Source: Erwinia sp039023475
Lineage (GTDB): Bacteria > Pseudomonadota > Gammaproteobacteria > Enterobacterales > Enterobacteriaceae
Assembly: GCF_039023475.1 (NCBI RefSeq)
Contig: NZ_JBCHVB010000006.1
Span: 62,001-126,000, forward strand
Direction: 5' to 3'
Length of the DNA stretch: 64,000 bases
Made by a program: the position numbers and the translations under genes. The notes under the pieces were generated by a model, which saw nothing but the letters and a program-made list of their open reading frames with translations, did not search any database and was not told where the DNA came from. Of this stretch, positions 16,604 through 25,306 are shown in pieces. Numbering within the stretch: position 1 is the first letter of the stretch; the number at the start of each line of letters is the position of its first letter.

Positions 16604-19600
16604 ATGGCGAATTTCTTTATCGATCGCCCCATTTTTGCCTGGGTGATAGCGATTTTACTTTGCCTTACCGGCACGCTGGCCATTTTCTCCCTTCCCATTG
16701 AGCAGTATCCCGATCTCGCCCCGCCTAACGTGCGTATCAGCGCTAACTACCCCGGAGCTTCTGCCGAAACGCTGGAAAACACCGTCACCCAGATCATCGA
16801 ACAGAACATGACCGGCATCGATAACCTGATGTATATGTCCTCCCAGAGCAGCAATACCGGGCGGGCTACCATCACGCTGACGTTCGTGGCGGGCACCGAT
16901 CCGGATGAGGCGCGTCAGCAGGTACAGAACCAGCTGCAAACCGCGCTGCGCAAGCTTCCCCAGGATGTACAGTCTCAGGGCGTTACCGTGACCAAAACGG
17001 GTGATACCAATATTCTGATGGTCGCTTTCGTCTCGACGGACGGCAGCATGGATAAGCAGGATATCAGTGACTATGTCGCCAGCCACGTTCAGGATCCCCT
17101 TAGCCGTATCGACGGCGTGGGCCAGGTGGATGCCTACGGTTCTCAGTACGCCATGCGGATCTGGCTCGATCCCAATAAGATGATTAACTATGCGCTGACC
17201 ACCGAAGATATCGTCAGCGCAATCCGCTCCCAGAACAGCCAGGTGGCTGTAGGCCAGCTTGGCGGGCTGCCCGCCGTCGATCGCCAGGCACTTAACGCCA
17301 CCATTAATTCTCAGTCTTTACTGACTACCCCTGAGCAGTTCAGCAATATCACCCTCAGGGTGAATCAGGATGGCTCAGAGGTAAAGCTGGGGGAAGTGGC
17401 CCGCGTCGAGCTGGGCGCGGAGAAATATGATTTTCTCAGCCAGTATAACGGCCAGCCGGCTTCCGGACTGGGCGTCAAGCTGGCGTCTGGCGCTAACGAA
17501 TTACAAACCGATGAGCTGGTGCGCGCGCGTATTGATGAGCTGTCGCGCTATTTCCCTCCCGGCCTGAAGGCAGAAATTGCCTACGAGACGACCCCCTTTG
17601 TAAAAGCCTCAATTGAGGACGTCGTCAAGACGCTGCTTGAAGCGGTTGTTTTGGTGTTTGTAGTGATGTACCTGTTTCTGCAGAATTTCCGCGCCACCCT
17701 GATCCCGACCATTGCCGTCCCGGTGGTGTTGCTTGGAACCTTTACGGTGCTTTCACTGTGCGGCTTCAGTATCAACACCCTGACCATGTTCGCTATGGTG
17801 CTGGCAATTGGCTTACTGGTTGATGATGCCATCGTCGTGGTGGAAAACGTCGAGCGTATTATGAGCGAGGAGGGGCTTTCGCCGCGGGAAGCGACGCGGA
17901 AATCGATGGGCCAGATTCAGGGCGCGCTGGTGGGGATCGCGCTGGTGCTGTCGGCGGTATTTATCCCAATGGCGTTCTTTGGCGGCACCACGGGCGCCAT
18001 CTATCGTCAGTTCTCTATCACCATTGTGTCCGCCATGGTTCTGTCAGTGCTGGTGGCCATGGTCCTCACTCCGGCGCTTTGTGCCACCCTGCTTAAGCCG
18101 CTGGCAAAAGGCGAGCATCACGGCAAACGGGGATTTTTTGGCTGGTTTAACCGCATGTTTAACCGTAACGCCGACCGCTACGAGCGCGGCGTCGGGCGGA
18201 TCCTGGCTAAGACGGGACGCTGGCTGCTGCTTTATATGGCAATCATCGGCGGCATGGCACTGCTATTTTGGCATCTGCCGACCTCCTTCCTGCCGCTGGA
18301 GGATCGCGGCGTATTCACCACGCAGATCCAGCTTCCTCCCGGCTCAACCTTGCAGCAGACCAATAAAGTGGTCAACCGCGTTGAGCGCTATTACCTGACG
18401 CAGGAGAAGGACAATGTGCTGTCAGTTTTTTCCACCATTGGCGCTGGCCCGGGTGGGAATGGGCAGAACGTCGCCCGCATGTTTATCCGCCTCAAACCCT
18501 GGCAGGCGCGCGAGGGAGCGGAAAACACCTCTTTCGCAATTATTGAGCGGGCGACGAAAGCCTTCAGCCGCATCAGGGAAGCCAGGGTTATCGCCAGCAG
18601 TCCGCCTGCCATCTCGGGTATGGGAAGCTCCTCGGGATTTAACTTGCAACTGGAGGATCATGCCGGGATGGGCCACGATGCGCTGATGGCGGCGAGAAAT
18701 CAGCTGCTGGCCGCCGTCGACAACGAACCGGCGCTGGCGCGGGTGCGGCACAACGGGCTTGATGATACGCCGCAGCTGCGTATTAACGTCGATCAGCATA
18801 AAGCGCAGGCGCTGGGTGTCTCAATAGACGATATTAATAACACGCTGCAAACCGGCTGGGGATCGACGTACGTTAACGACTTTCTCGACCAGGGCCGGGT
18901 GAAAAAGGTCTACGTTCAGGCCGCCGCGCGTTACCGTATGCTGCCGGATGACATCAGTAAATGGTATGTGCGCAACAACAGCGGCGGCATGGTGCCCTTC
19001 ACCGCTTTCGCCTCTACCTCCTGGGAGACCGGCTCGCCCCGGCTGGAACGCTATAACGGCTATTCTTCCGTTGAGATCGTTGGCGAGTCCGCTTCCGGTG
19101 TCAGTACCGGCACGGCCATGGATGTGATGGAAAAACTGGTCAGCCAGCTCCCTACCGGCTTTGGCCTGCAGTGGACAGGCGCCTCCTTCCAGGAACGCAT
19201 GTCCGGCGATCAGGCGCCAGCGCTCTATGCTATTTCGCTGCTGGTGGTTTTCCTCTGCCTCGCCGCGCTTTATGAAAGCTGGTCCATTCCCTTCTCGGTG
19301 ATGCTGGTAGTGCCGCTGGGCGTGGCGGGGGCGCTGGTCGCGACCTGGCTACGGGGACTGGAAAACGACGTCTATTTCCAGGTAGGCCTGCTGACCGTTA
19401 TCGGGCTGTCGGCCAAAAACGCCATCTTGATCGTGGAATTCGCCAGTGAAATTAACCGTCAGGGGCGGGATCTGCGTGAAGCGACGCTGGAAGCCTCACG
19501 ACAGCGCTTGCGCCCTATCCTGATGACGTCGCTGGCGTTTATTTTTGGGGTACTGCCAATGGTTATCGGTAGCGGCGCCGGCTCCGGCAGCCAGCACGCC

Positions 19601-19720
19601 GTCGGCACAGGCGTGATGGGCGGGATGATCTCCGCGACGATACTGGCCATTTTCTTCGTGCCGCTTTTCTTCGTGCTGGTGCGTCAGCGCTTCCCCTTAA
19701 AGGCGAAGCCGATCGCATAA
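16604..19720 (+). CDS. acrD: AcrD, RND multidrug efflux transporter
   Basis: The 1038-aa inner-membrane proton antiporter exports aminoglycosides and other amphiphilic drugs, working with AcrA and TolC encoded elsewhere. It shows the RND plan: TM1, a large periplasmic loop, TM2-7, a second loop and TM8-12. The proton-relay aspartates lie in GLLVDDAIVVVENVE (near 407-408), and the partner lysine in SAKNAILIVEFASE near 940. AGGAG lies upstream of the ATG. It follows narQ after 241 bp and has no adaptor gene next to it, which is typical of acrD and separates it from acrB. Confidence 0.94.
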   Translation: MANFFIDRPIFAWVIAILLCLTGTLAIFSLPIEQYPDLAPPNVRISANYPGASAETLENTVTQIIEQNMTGIDNLMYMSSQSSNTGRATITLTFVAGTDPDEARQQVQNQLQTALRKLPQDVQSQGVTVTKTGDTNILMVAFVSTDGSMDKQDISDYVASHVQDPLSRIDGVGQVDAYGSQYAMRIWLDPNKMINYALTTEDIVSAIRSQNSQVAVGQLGGLPAVDRQALNATINSQSLLTTPEQFSNITLRVNQDGSEVKLGEVARVELGAEKYDFLSQYNGQPASGLGVKLASGANELQTDELVRARIDELSRYFPPGLKAEIAYETTPFVKASIEDVVKTLLEAVVLVFVVMYLFLQNFRATLIPTIAVPVVLLGTFTVLSLCGFSINTLTMFAMVLAIGLLVDDAIVVVENVERIMSEEGLSPREATRKSMGQIQGALVGIALVLSAVFIPMAFFGGTTGAIYRQFSITIVSAMVLSVLVAMVLTPALCATLLKPLAKGEHHGKRGFFGWFNRMFNRNADRYERGVGRILAKTGRWLLLYMAIIGGMALLFWHLPTSFLPLEDRGVFTTQIQLPPGSTLQQTNKVVNRVERYYLTQEKDNVLSVFSTIGAGPGGNGQNVARMFIRLKPWQAREGAENTSFAIIERATKAFSRIREARVIASSPPAISGMGSSSGFNLQLEDHAGMGHDALMAARNQLLAAVDNEPALARVRHNGLDDTPQLRINVDQHKAQALGVSIDDINNTLQTGWGSTYVNDFLDQGRVKKVYVQAAARYRMLPDDISKWYVRNNSGGMVPFTAFASTSWETGSPRLERYNGYSSVEIVGESASGVSTGTAMDVMEKLVSQLPTGFGLQWTGASFQERMSGDQAPALYAISLLVVFLCLAALYESWSIPFSVMLVVPLGVAGALVATWLRGLENDVYFQVGLLTVIGLSAKNAILIVEFASEINRQGRDLREATLEASRQRLRPILMTSLAFIFGVLPMVIGSGAGSGSQHAVGTGVMGGMISATILAIFFVPLFFVLVRQRFPLKAKPIA

Positions 19721-19725
19721 TGAAT

Positions 19726-19752
19726 AAAGGCAGCCGGTTGGCTGCCTTTGTC
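19726..19752. terminator. acrD terminator
   Basis: A perfect 10-bp stem aaaggcagcc-ggtt-ggctgccttt (19726-19749) lies directly after the acrD stop. The A- and T-containing ends let it act in both directions, so it can also stop ypfM. Confidence 0.88.
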
Positions 19753-19816
19753 AATTTGGTCTGCTGCAGGTCAAGCTTGTTGATTGTGTCGCCGAGCTTT
19801 TCTTTTTTTGAATGTG

Positions 19817-19879
19817 TTACTTACGGGCTAACATCGCTTCAATAAAGTCCTTCCAGTTCCCCAGTTCTGTGTCAATCAT
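19817..19879 (-). CDS. ypfM: YpfM, 20-aa small protein
   Basis: The reading is MIDTELGNWKDFIEAMLARK. It closely matches the 19-aa E. coli YpfM (MIERELGNWKDFIEGMLRK), and it lies in the same place, just past acrD on the opposite strand. An AGAGG ribosome binding site is 7 nt upstream of the ATG. The peptide is amphipathic with a conserved GNWKDFIE core. No function is established. A strong TATAAT (19906-19911) lies just upstream, so it is expressed from its own promoter. Confidence 0.88.
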   Translation of the reverse strand: MIDTELGNWKDFIEAMLARK

Positions 19880-19905
19880 GATATACCTCTCTTTGCTGTG
19901 CAGCC

Positions 19906-19923
19906 ATTATAGGATTAATCCTA
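19906..19923 (-). promoter_or_regulatory. ypfM promoter with palindromic operator
   Basis: Read on the minus strand, a consensus TATAAT (19906-19911) abuts and overlaps a perfect 14-bp palindrome, taggattaatccta (19910-19923), which occupies the spacer. A repressor or a MerR-type activator bound in the spacer is the obvious model. The -35 element is poor, consistent with a regulated promoter. Confidence 0.5.
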
Positions 19924-20144
19924 ATGCAAAGTGAATATCTTTCGCTAAGGAAACCCACCTCAAATGACCATCAAGATATGGATTTGTGTGGCAGGCCACA
20001 TTTTTGCCGCAGAAAGGGGGTATCAGGCGCAAGCGGATAAGGGATGCAGTAGAGAAGCAGGCCTGAGGGGGGCAGGAAGATGAGGGGTTTTCGCCACGCT
20101 TTCGGGATTATTCGTCAGCGGATCGTCGGTAAAATGAGGAAGTA

Positions 20145-20174
20145 AAAGCCTCAGGGGGCTGGCTATCCCCCTGA
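20145..20174 (-). terminator. Terminator of the 64-aa ORF
   Basis: The perfect 8-bp stem tcaggggg/ccccctga (20151-20174) with an 8-nt loop lies 11 bp past the stop. On the minus strand it is followed by GGCTTTTACTT. Confidence 0.7.
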
Positions 20175-20184
20175 TGTCGCTGAA

Positions 20185-20379
20185 CTATTTCAGGACAATG
20201 ACTTTATCGTAGCCGCCACTTTCACTGTCAATGTGAGTTTTGGCATCGGGGTGATCTCGCAGGACTGCCTCGACGATCTGGTTGAACGTTTCGCAGCGAC
20301 TGTTCTTCTTCCTGGCGATCACAATGGTTGACTGGGTTTCATCTACCGTATGAGCGGAAGACGCTTGCATATAGTTCAC
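20185..20379 (-). CDS. Uncharacterised 64-aa protein
   Basis: I do not recognise this product. It is soluble, mixed-charge, with no signal peptide or membrane segment; a central helix (ETFNQIVEAVLRDHPDA) and an ending GGYDKVIVLK suggest a small alpha/beta fold. The start is GTG at 20379, supported by an AAGGAG six bases upstream; an internal ATG three codons later is further from it. It has its own terminator. E. coli has no gene here between ypfM and yffB. Ribosome site plus terminator make it likely to be real. Confidence 0.7.
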   Translation of the reverse strand: MNYMQASSAHTVDETQSTIVIARKKNSRCETFNQIVEAVLRDHPDAKTHIDSESGGYDKVIVLK

Positions 20380-20519
20380 GGGGTTCTCCTTTTATTACGT
20401 TATTCTCTGGGTAATATCCTCGCCTTCCCTGCTGCCTCACAGGCGCATCCGTTGTAGACTAACCGCCTGAACAGTATCGAATATAGTTGAAACCCATAAA
20501 AAACAGAAGGGAACCCGTT

Positions 20520-20879
20520 ATGCTGACGATGTACGGCATCAAAAACTGTGACACCATCAGGAAGGCGCGTAAGTATCTGGAAGCAAACGGCGTTGCTTAT
20601 CAGTTTCATGATTATCGTACCGACGGGCTGGATGCGGCGCTGCTGCAGCGTTTTACCGATACGCTGGGCTGGGAGCCTCTTCTTAACACGCGGGGCACCA
20701 CCTGGCGCAAGCTCAGCGAAGAGGCGCGGAATGCGATAACGGATGCGTCAAGCGCGTCAGAACTGATGCTCGCGCAGCCTGCCATCATCAAACGTCCGTT
20801 GCTCTGCCGCGCCGACGGCTCTATGCTGCTGGGCTTCAGTGAAACCACTTATCAGCCCTTTATTTCGGAGAAATCCTGA
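20520..20879 (+). CDS. yffB: YffB, ArsC/Spx-family protein
   Basis: The 119-aa protein has the thioredoxin-like fold of the ArsC/Spx family. The redox motif near the N-terminus is YGIKNCDTIRKA, with one cysteine where glutaredoxins have two. The later LLNTRGTTWRKL and PAIIKRPLL stretches are typical of YffB. The start at 20520 has AAGGGA upstream; the frame is open 11 codons further up without support. Only 2 nt separate it from dapE, the E. coli arrangement. True substrate is unknown; arsenate reduction is not expected for this subfamily. Confidence 0.9.
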   Translation: MLTMYGIKNCDTIRKARKYLEANGVAYQFHDYRTDGLDAALLQRFTDTLGWEPLLNTRGTTWRKLSEEARNAITDASSASELMLAQPAIIKRPLLCRADGSMLLGFSETTYQPFISEKS

Positions 20880-20881
20880 TT

Positions 20882-22009
20882 ATGTTCTGTCCGGTCATTG
20901 AGCTGACGCAGCAGCTTATTCGTCGCCCTTCCCTCAGTCCGGATGATGCCTGTTGTCAGGCCATTTTGATCGCGCGACTCCAGGCGATCGGCTTTACGAT
21001 AGAGCCCATGCATATCGGCGACACCCTGAACTTTTGGGCCTGGCGCGGTAAGGGCGAAACGCTGGCCTTTGCCGGTCACACGGACGTTGTGCCAACCGGC
21101 GACGCTACCCGCTGGATCAATCCGCCTTTTGAGCCCACCATTCGTGACGGTATGCTGTTCGGACGCGGCGCGGCGGACATGAAAGGTTCGCTGGCGGCCA
21201 TGATCGTGGCGGCTGAGCGTTTCGTCGCGACGCATCCCAATCATCAGGGCCGGCTGGCCTTCCTGATCACCTCGGACGAAGAGGCCAGCGCGACCAACGG
21301 CACGGTAAAAGTTGTCGAAGCCCTGATGGCGCGCAATGAGCGGCTGGACTACTGCCTGGTGGGCGAACCTTCCAGCACGGAAAATGTCGGCGACGTGGTG
21401 AAAAATGGCCGCCGGGGTTCCATGACCGCCAACCTGACGCTGCATGGCGTTCAGGGACATGTGGCCTATCCTCATCTGGCAGATAATCCGGTGCATCGCG
21501 CCATGCCCGCGCTGAATGAGCTGGTGGAAACCGTCTGGGATCAGGGGAATGCCTTTTTCCCACCGACAAGTATGCAGATCGCCAACGTACAGGCGGGAAC
21601 GGGCAGCAACAACGTCATTCCGGGCGATTTTTTTGTGCAGTTTAACTTCCGCTTCAGTACCGAACTGACCGACGAGATGATCAGGCAGCGTGTCAGGGAT
21701 CTGCTGGATCGTCACCAGCTTCGCTATACGCTGGAGTGGAAGGTTTCCGGCCAGCCCTTCCTGACCTCAACGGGTAAGCTGGTGGATGCGGTGGTCAATG
21801 CGGTTCAGCACTATAATGAAATTAAACCGCAGCTTCAGACCACCGGCGGTACTTCCGATGGTCGTTTTATCGCGCGCATGGGAGCGCAGGTCGTGGAACT
21901 GGGGCCGGTTAACGCCACCATTCATAAAATCAATGAGTGCGTTAAGGCGGCTGATTTGCAGCTGCTCAGCCGCATGTACCAGCGTATTATGGAACAGCTG
22001 ATCGCGTAA
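20882..22009 (+). CDS. dapE: DapE, succinyl-diaminopimelate desuccinylase
   Basis: The 375-aa di-zinc M20 peptidase-family enzyme releases LL-diaminopimelate in lysine and peptidoglycan synthesis. Metal ligands are visible in FAGHTDVVP (near 67), GRGAADMKG (near 100), ITSDEEASATNG (Glu near 134-135) and ATIHKINECV (His near 349). It is translationally coupled to yffB. dapA, an earlier step, lies 5 kb away on the other strand. Confidence 0.97.
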   Translation: MFCPVIELTQQLIRRPSLSPDDACCQAILIARLQAIGFTIEPMHIGDTLNFWAWRGKGETLAFAGHTDVVPTGDATRWINPPFEPTIRDGMLFGRGAADMKGSLAAMIVAAERFVATHPNHQGRLAFLITSDEEASATNGTVKVVEALMARNERLDYCLVGEPSSTENVGDVVKNGRRGSMTANLTLHGVQGHVAYPHLADNPVHRAMPALNELVETVWDQGNAFFPPTSMQIANVQAGTGSNNVIPGDFFVQFNFRFSTELTDEMIRQRVRDLLDRHQLRYTLEWKVSGQPFLTSTGKLVDAVVNAVQHYNEIKPQLQTTGGTSDGRFIARMGAQVVELGPVNATIHKINECVKAADLQLLSRMYQRIMEQLIA

Positions 22010-22019
22010 GGGTGAACGT

Positions 22020-22208
22020 ATGGAATGGTTCAAAGAGTACTGGTGGATACTGATTATCGTCGTTATGGTCGGCGTACTGATGAACGTTTATAAAGATCTG
22101 AAGCGCATCGACCATAAAAAGTTCCTGGATAACAAGCCGGAACTGCCGCCGCATCGTGATTTCAACGATAAGTGGGATGACGAGGACGACTGGCCGAAAA
22201 AGAAATAG
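22020..22208 (+). CDS. ypfN: YpfN, UPF0370 small membrane protein
   Basis: The 62-aa protein has one N-terminal membrane segment (WWILIIVVMVGVLMNVY) followed by a highly charged cytoplasmic tail ending in DDEDDWPKKK. It matches the UPF0370 family in length and pattern. It starts 10 nt after dapE and is probably co-transcribed. Function is unknown. E. coli has ypfH after it; here tmcA follows directly. Confidence 0.92.
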   Translation: MEWFKEYWWILIIVVMVGVLMNVYKDLKRIDHKKFLDNKPELPPHRDFNDKWDDEDDWPKKK

Positions 22209-22215
22209 CCTTGCT

Positions 22216-22234
22216 GCGGGGGTTCAGCCCCCGC
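22216..22234. terminator. ypfN-tmcA hairpin
   Basis: The perfect stem gcggggg/cccccgc with a 5-nt loop lies between the convergent genes and overlaps the last codons of tmcA. T-runs are short, so efficiency is uncertain. Confidence 0.6.
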
Positions 22235-24278
22235 TTCCTGCCTCTAACGCCATAATATACGCCCGCCACGCCTCATCGCGCTGCGGATCGAGCGCAGTCA
22301 GCGCCCGCTGCGTTTCCTGTCGCCAGCCAGCCAGTAGCGCCTTACGACCAGAAAGCGCGAAGCGCTGACAGAGCATCGCTGCCGTCAGCCGCTCAGACAA
22401 GGCCGCGCGCAGCAAAGGTATCTCTCCGCTAAAATGCACCGACAGCCGCCCCAGCGCGCCAATGCTCGCTTCAAATGGCCGGTGCGCCCAGGCAAAGCCA
22501 GCCAGTTCCCGCCAGTCATCTTCATCCAGTGGTTCATCGCGCATCAGGCTGCTTTGCTGCAACAGTAAATCCACAGATGCCCGGACGGTTTTGTCACCCA
22601 CCAGCATCCGCAGCCAGGGCCAGTCGCGGACAAGCCGACGCGATGCCCGTCCGGCCAGCGCTTTTCCCCGTTCGCTGACCGGGAGCAGGGCCATCGCGGT
22701 ATGACAGCCGCTGCTCGCCTCCGTTTTACTGCCAAGCCGCACCAGCTGAAACCCACAAGCCCGCCAGAAGTGCCAGAGCGCCTCCGTATAGCCAAAGCTG
22801 ACCGAAAGGAAATCCAGCCCTGCGGCAGCCTGCTGGCTTTGCAGCACCAGTTCCCGGCCGGTTCCCTGCCTGCGTAGCGCGGGCGCCACAGCGATCCGAC
22901 TGATGCGGCGAGAAACGAGGCATGGCGCCTCAGGGAAACCGCCGTGGGCGGCAAGCGACTGGGCCAGCAGATTCCCTCTCGGCCGTCGTAATCCGGCCCA
23001 GACCGCCTCAGAGAGCGCTTCGCTCAGGCCGCCCTCTTCCACCAGCCACATCGCGCCTACCACCCGATCATCCTGTAGCGCAGCGCTAAAATGCATACCC
23101 GGCGCATCCATCATGCGCCGCAGATCCAGCGGTGAAGTCCGGTAATGGGCGCTGGTGAGAAGCCGGTAAATCGCCTCAAGCCGTCCGGGATTCGTCTGCC
23201 ACTCCTGCTGAACAGGCGTGGCATAGCTGACCGGGACATCAGTTACTGAGGGCATCTCTTCATCAAACAGAAGCGCTGCGCCGACAAAACGCTCCAGCGG
23301 ATCTTCTGCTGACCAGCGCAGGGGGCGATCAAGCCTGAGCTGGATAGCGCCCGGCAGGCTGGCGATGAATTTAAGCAGGAAGCCGCGCCCGGTGCCCTCA
23401 TAGCCCTGCAGCGTGGTGGTTAGCAACACGCGGGGAAAAAGGGAGACCATCTGGTGCAGCAGCGGGGCCGGGATCGCCGCCGCCTCATCAATAAGCAGCC
23501 AGTCAATGTCCTGTGGCCGCTCTTCCGGCGGCAGGCCCAGCAGACGATCTGGTGCAATAAAGCTGAATTTTTCGCCGGCAAAGTGTGCCAGCACCTCCGT
23601 GGAAACTTTCGCCGGTGCGGTTATCAGCGCACCTCCTGGCCAGCGGGCCGCCAGCAGGCCGGCGAGCGCGGATTTGCCCCGTCCGCGCGGTGCGATAAGC
23701 ACGTAGGTCGCGGGCTCGCTTTTAAGCAGCCGGGCCAGCAGCGCCTGCTGCTGAGATGTATCATCAGGCTGCCAGTCAGCATGAGCCGTAATCGCAGGCA
23801 GGCTGAAAGGTTGATGCTGCTGTAGCACGGCAACATCCTTATCCTGCCGGATAAGGCGCTGCAAACGGCGGGTAAAGTGTGGTGTGGCTGTCGCCGCTGG
23901 CTGTCCGCTCCAGCGCAGCGCATCGGTATCGGGCTGACTGGCCCATTCCTCCCATGCGGGAACCAGCATCAGCAGCCAGCTACCGGCCTTCAGCGTCCCG
24001 GCCAGCGCCGCCAGCGCCTCCGCATGGAAACCGGTACGGGCATCAAACACGGCATGAAGGAATTCACGGCCCAGCAGCGTAGCGGCCGCCTGGGGCGCGC
24101 AGTTCAGCGGGCTTTGCGGCGCGTCGCCCAGCCAGAGCCAGTCTCCCGGCAGCCAGGCCATAAACTGCCGCGCCTGCGTCAGACACCACTCCGCCTCGCC
24201 GCTCACCACCACCAGCCGTCGCATCCCCTGCTGTCTGAGGGTTTCAGTCTGATCAGGCAGCGTGGTAATTTGCGTCAT
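22224..24278 (-). CDS. tmcA: TmcA, tRNA(Met) cytidine acetyltransferase
   Basis: The 684-aa enzyme makes N4-acetylcytidine at the wobble base of elongator tRNA-Met. Parts in order: an N-terminal DUF1726 region, a helicase/ATPase domain with Walker A APRGRGKSALAG (near 200) and Walker B LLIDEAAAIP, then a GNAT domain with acetyl-CoA motif RRQGTGREL (near 475) and a C-terminal RNA-binding tail. Its ATG overlaps the ypfJ stop (ATGA), so the two are coupled. Confidence 0.95.
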   Translation of the reverse strand: MTQITTLPDQTETLRQQGMRRLVVVSGEAEWCLTQARQFMAWLPGDWLWLGDAPQSPLNCAPQAAATLLGREFLHAVFDARTGFHAEALAALAGTLKAGSWLLMLVPAWEEWASQPDTDALRWSGQPAATATPHFTRRLQRLIRQDKDVAVLQQHQPFSLPAITAHADWQPDDTSQQQALLARLLKSEPATYVLIAPRGRGKSALAGLLAARWPGGALITAPAKVSTEVLAHFAGEKFSFIAPDRLLGLPPEERPQDIDWLLIDEAAAIPAPLLHQMVSLFPRVLLTTTLQGYEGTGRGFLLKFIASLPGAIQLRLDRPLRWSAEDPLERFVGAALLFDEEMPSVTDVPVSYATPVQQEWQTNPGRLEAIYRLLTSAHYRTSPLDLRRMMDAPGMHFSAALQDDRVVGAMWLVEEGGLSEALSEAVWAGLRRPRGNLLAQSLAAHGGFPEAPCLVSRRISRIAVAPALRRQGTGRELVLQSQQAAAGLDFLSVSFGYTEALWHFWRACGFQLVRLGSKTEASSGCHTAMALLPVSERGKALAGRASRRLVRDWPWLRMLVGDKTVRASVDLLLQQSSLMRDEPLDEDDWRELAGFAWAHRPFEASIGALGRLSVHFSGEIPLLRAALSERLTAAMLCQRFALSGRKALLAGWRQETQRALTALDPQRDEAWRAYIMALEAGSGG

Positions 24279-25141
24279 CAGCGGCCTGCGAAGGTGTCAC
24301 ACTGGCCGGGGTTACCGCCGTCAAATCCCTTTTTAAACCAGCTGTAACGCTGCTGCGAGGTGCCATGCGTGAAGCTGTCTGGCACCACACGCCCCTGGCT
24401 TTTCTGCTGCAGCCGGTCATCGCCGATCGCCTGCGCCGCGTTCAGGGCTTCCTGCAGGTCGCCCACTTCCAGCACGTTTTCCTGCTGCATGTAGTGGCCC
24501 CACACGCCGGCAAAACAGTCCGCCTGTAGCTCCATTTTCACCGACAGCTGGTTAACCTGCGTCTGGCTGGCACCCTGCTGCATCTGGCGGACTTTTGGTT
24601 CAATCCCCAGCAGACGCTGCACGTGATGTCCCACCTCATGGGCAATAACATACCCCTGCGCAAAATCACCGTCCGCGCCCAGGTTAGTTTTCATTTCGTC
24701 ATAAAAAGAGAGATCGATATAGACAGTGCTGTCAGCCGGACAGTAGAAAGGTCCCATGACCGACTGGCCGGTGCCGCAGCCTGTCCGGGTTGCGCCGCGA
24801 TACATCACCAGCTTCGGCGGCGTATAGGTCTTACCCATCTGCTGAAAAATTTTCTGCCAGGTGTCTTCAGTGGTGGCCAGAATCACCGAGGTAAACTGGG
24901 CCGCCTCATCCTGCCGGGGATCGATGCCCTGCTGCTGCTGAGACTGCGAGACTGAGCGGGTTTCGCCGGTCAGCAACGGCGAAAGATCATAACCGTAGTA
25001 GCCCGCAATCATGACGATAATCAGCAGGATTATCCCTCCCTTTCCACGCGGTATCCGCATGCGTCCGCCGCCTATTGTCGGACCGGATTGATTACGGCGA
25101 TCGTCCACGTTATCGCTCTCACGGCGCCCTTGCCAACGCAT
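24278..25141 (-). CDS. ypfJ: YpfJ, putative neutral zinc metallopeptidase
   Basis: The 287-aa protein has a basic, low-complexity cytoplasmic start, one membrane anchor (GGIILLIIVMIAGYYGY, about residues 35-51) and a zinc-peptidase domain outside. The metal motif is HEVGHHVQ near residue 170, with a downstream MELQADCFAG that supplies a third ligand region. A run of glutamines separates anchor and catalytic domain. Substrate is unknown. It is the first gene of a coupled pair with tmcA. Confidence 0.92.
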   Translation of the reverse strand: MRWQGRRESDNVDDRRNQSGPTIGGGRMRIPRGKGGIILLIIVMIAGYYGYDLSPLLTGETRSVSQSQQQQGIDPRQDEAAQFTSVILATTEDTWQKIFQQMGKTYTPPKLVMYRGATRTGCGTGQSVMGPFYCPADSTVYIDLSFYDEMKTNLGADGDFAQGYVIAHEVGHHVQRLLGIEPKVRQMQQGASQTQVNQLSVKMELQADCFAGVWGHYMQQENVLEVGDLQEALNAAQAIGDDRLQQKSQGRVVPDSFTHGTSQQRYSWFKKGFDGGNPGQCDTFAGR

Positions 25142-25271
25142 AAATTACTCCTTGTTATTGTCACCTGCTGGTTGATGCATTGATTCTAGTCGGACGGGGG
25201 GGCTAACACCAGCCTGAAAGGCCAGGGAGAAAATATGAGCGGGGGTACAGAGAGGCCGGGCGGCGGGCGGA

Positions 25272-25299
25272 AATAAGGCTGCGGCAGGGCGCCGCAGCC
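25272..25299 (-). terminator. purC terminator
   Basis: The perfect 9-bp stem ggctgcggc/gccgcagcc (25277-25299) with a 5-nt loop is followed on the minus strand by TTATTT. It lies 8 bp past the purC stop. Confidence 0.8.
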
Positions 25300-25306
25300 G
25301 CGATAA

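Larger units (their letters stand above)
19880..20184. other. Gap between ypfM and the 64-aa ORF
   Basis: This 305-bp stretch holds the ypfM promoter at its left end and the terminator-like hairpin of the 64-aa gene at its right end. Nothing else supportable was seen between about 19930 and 20140. Confidence 0.5.
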
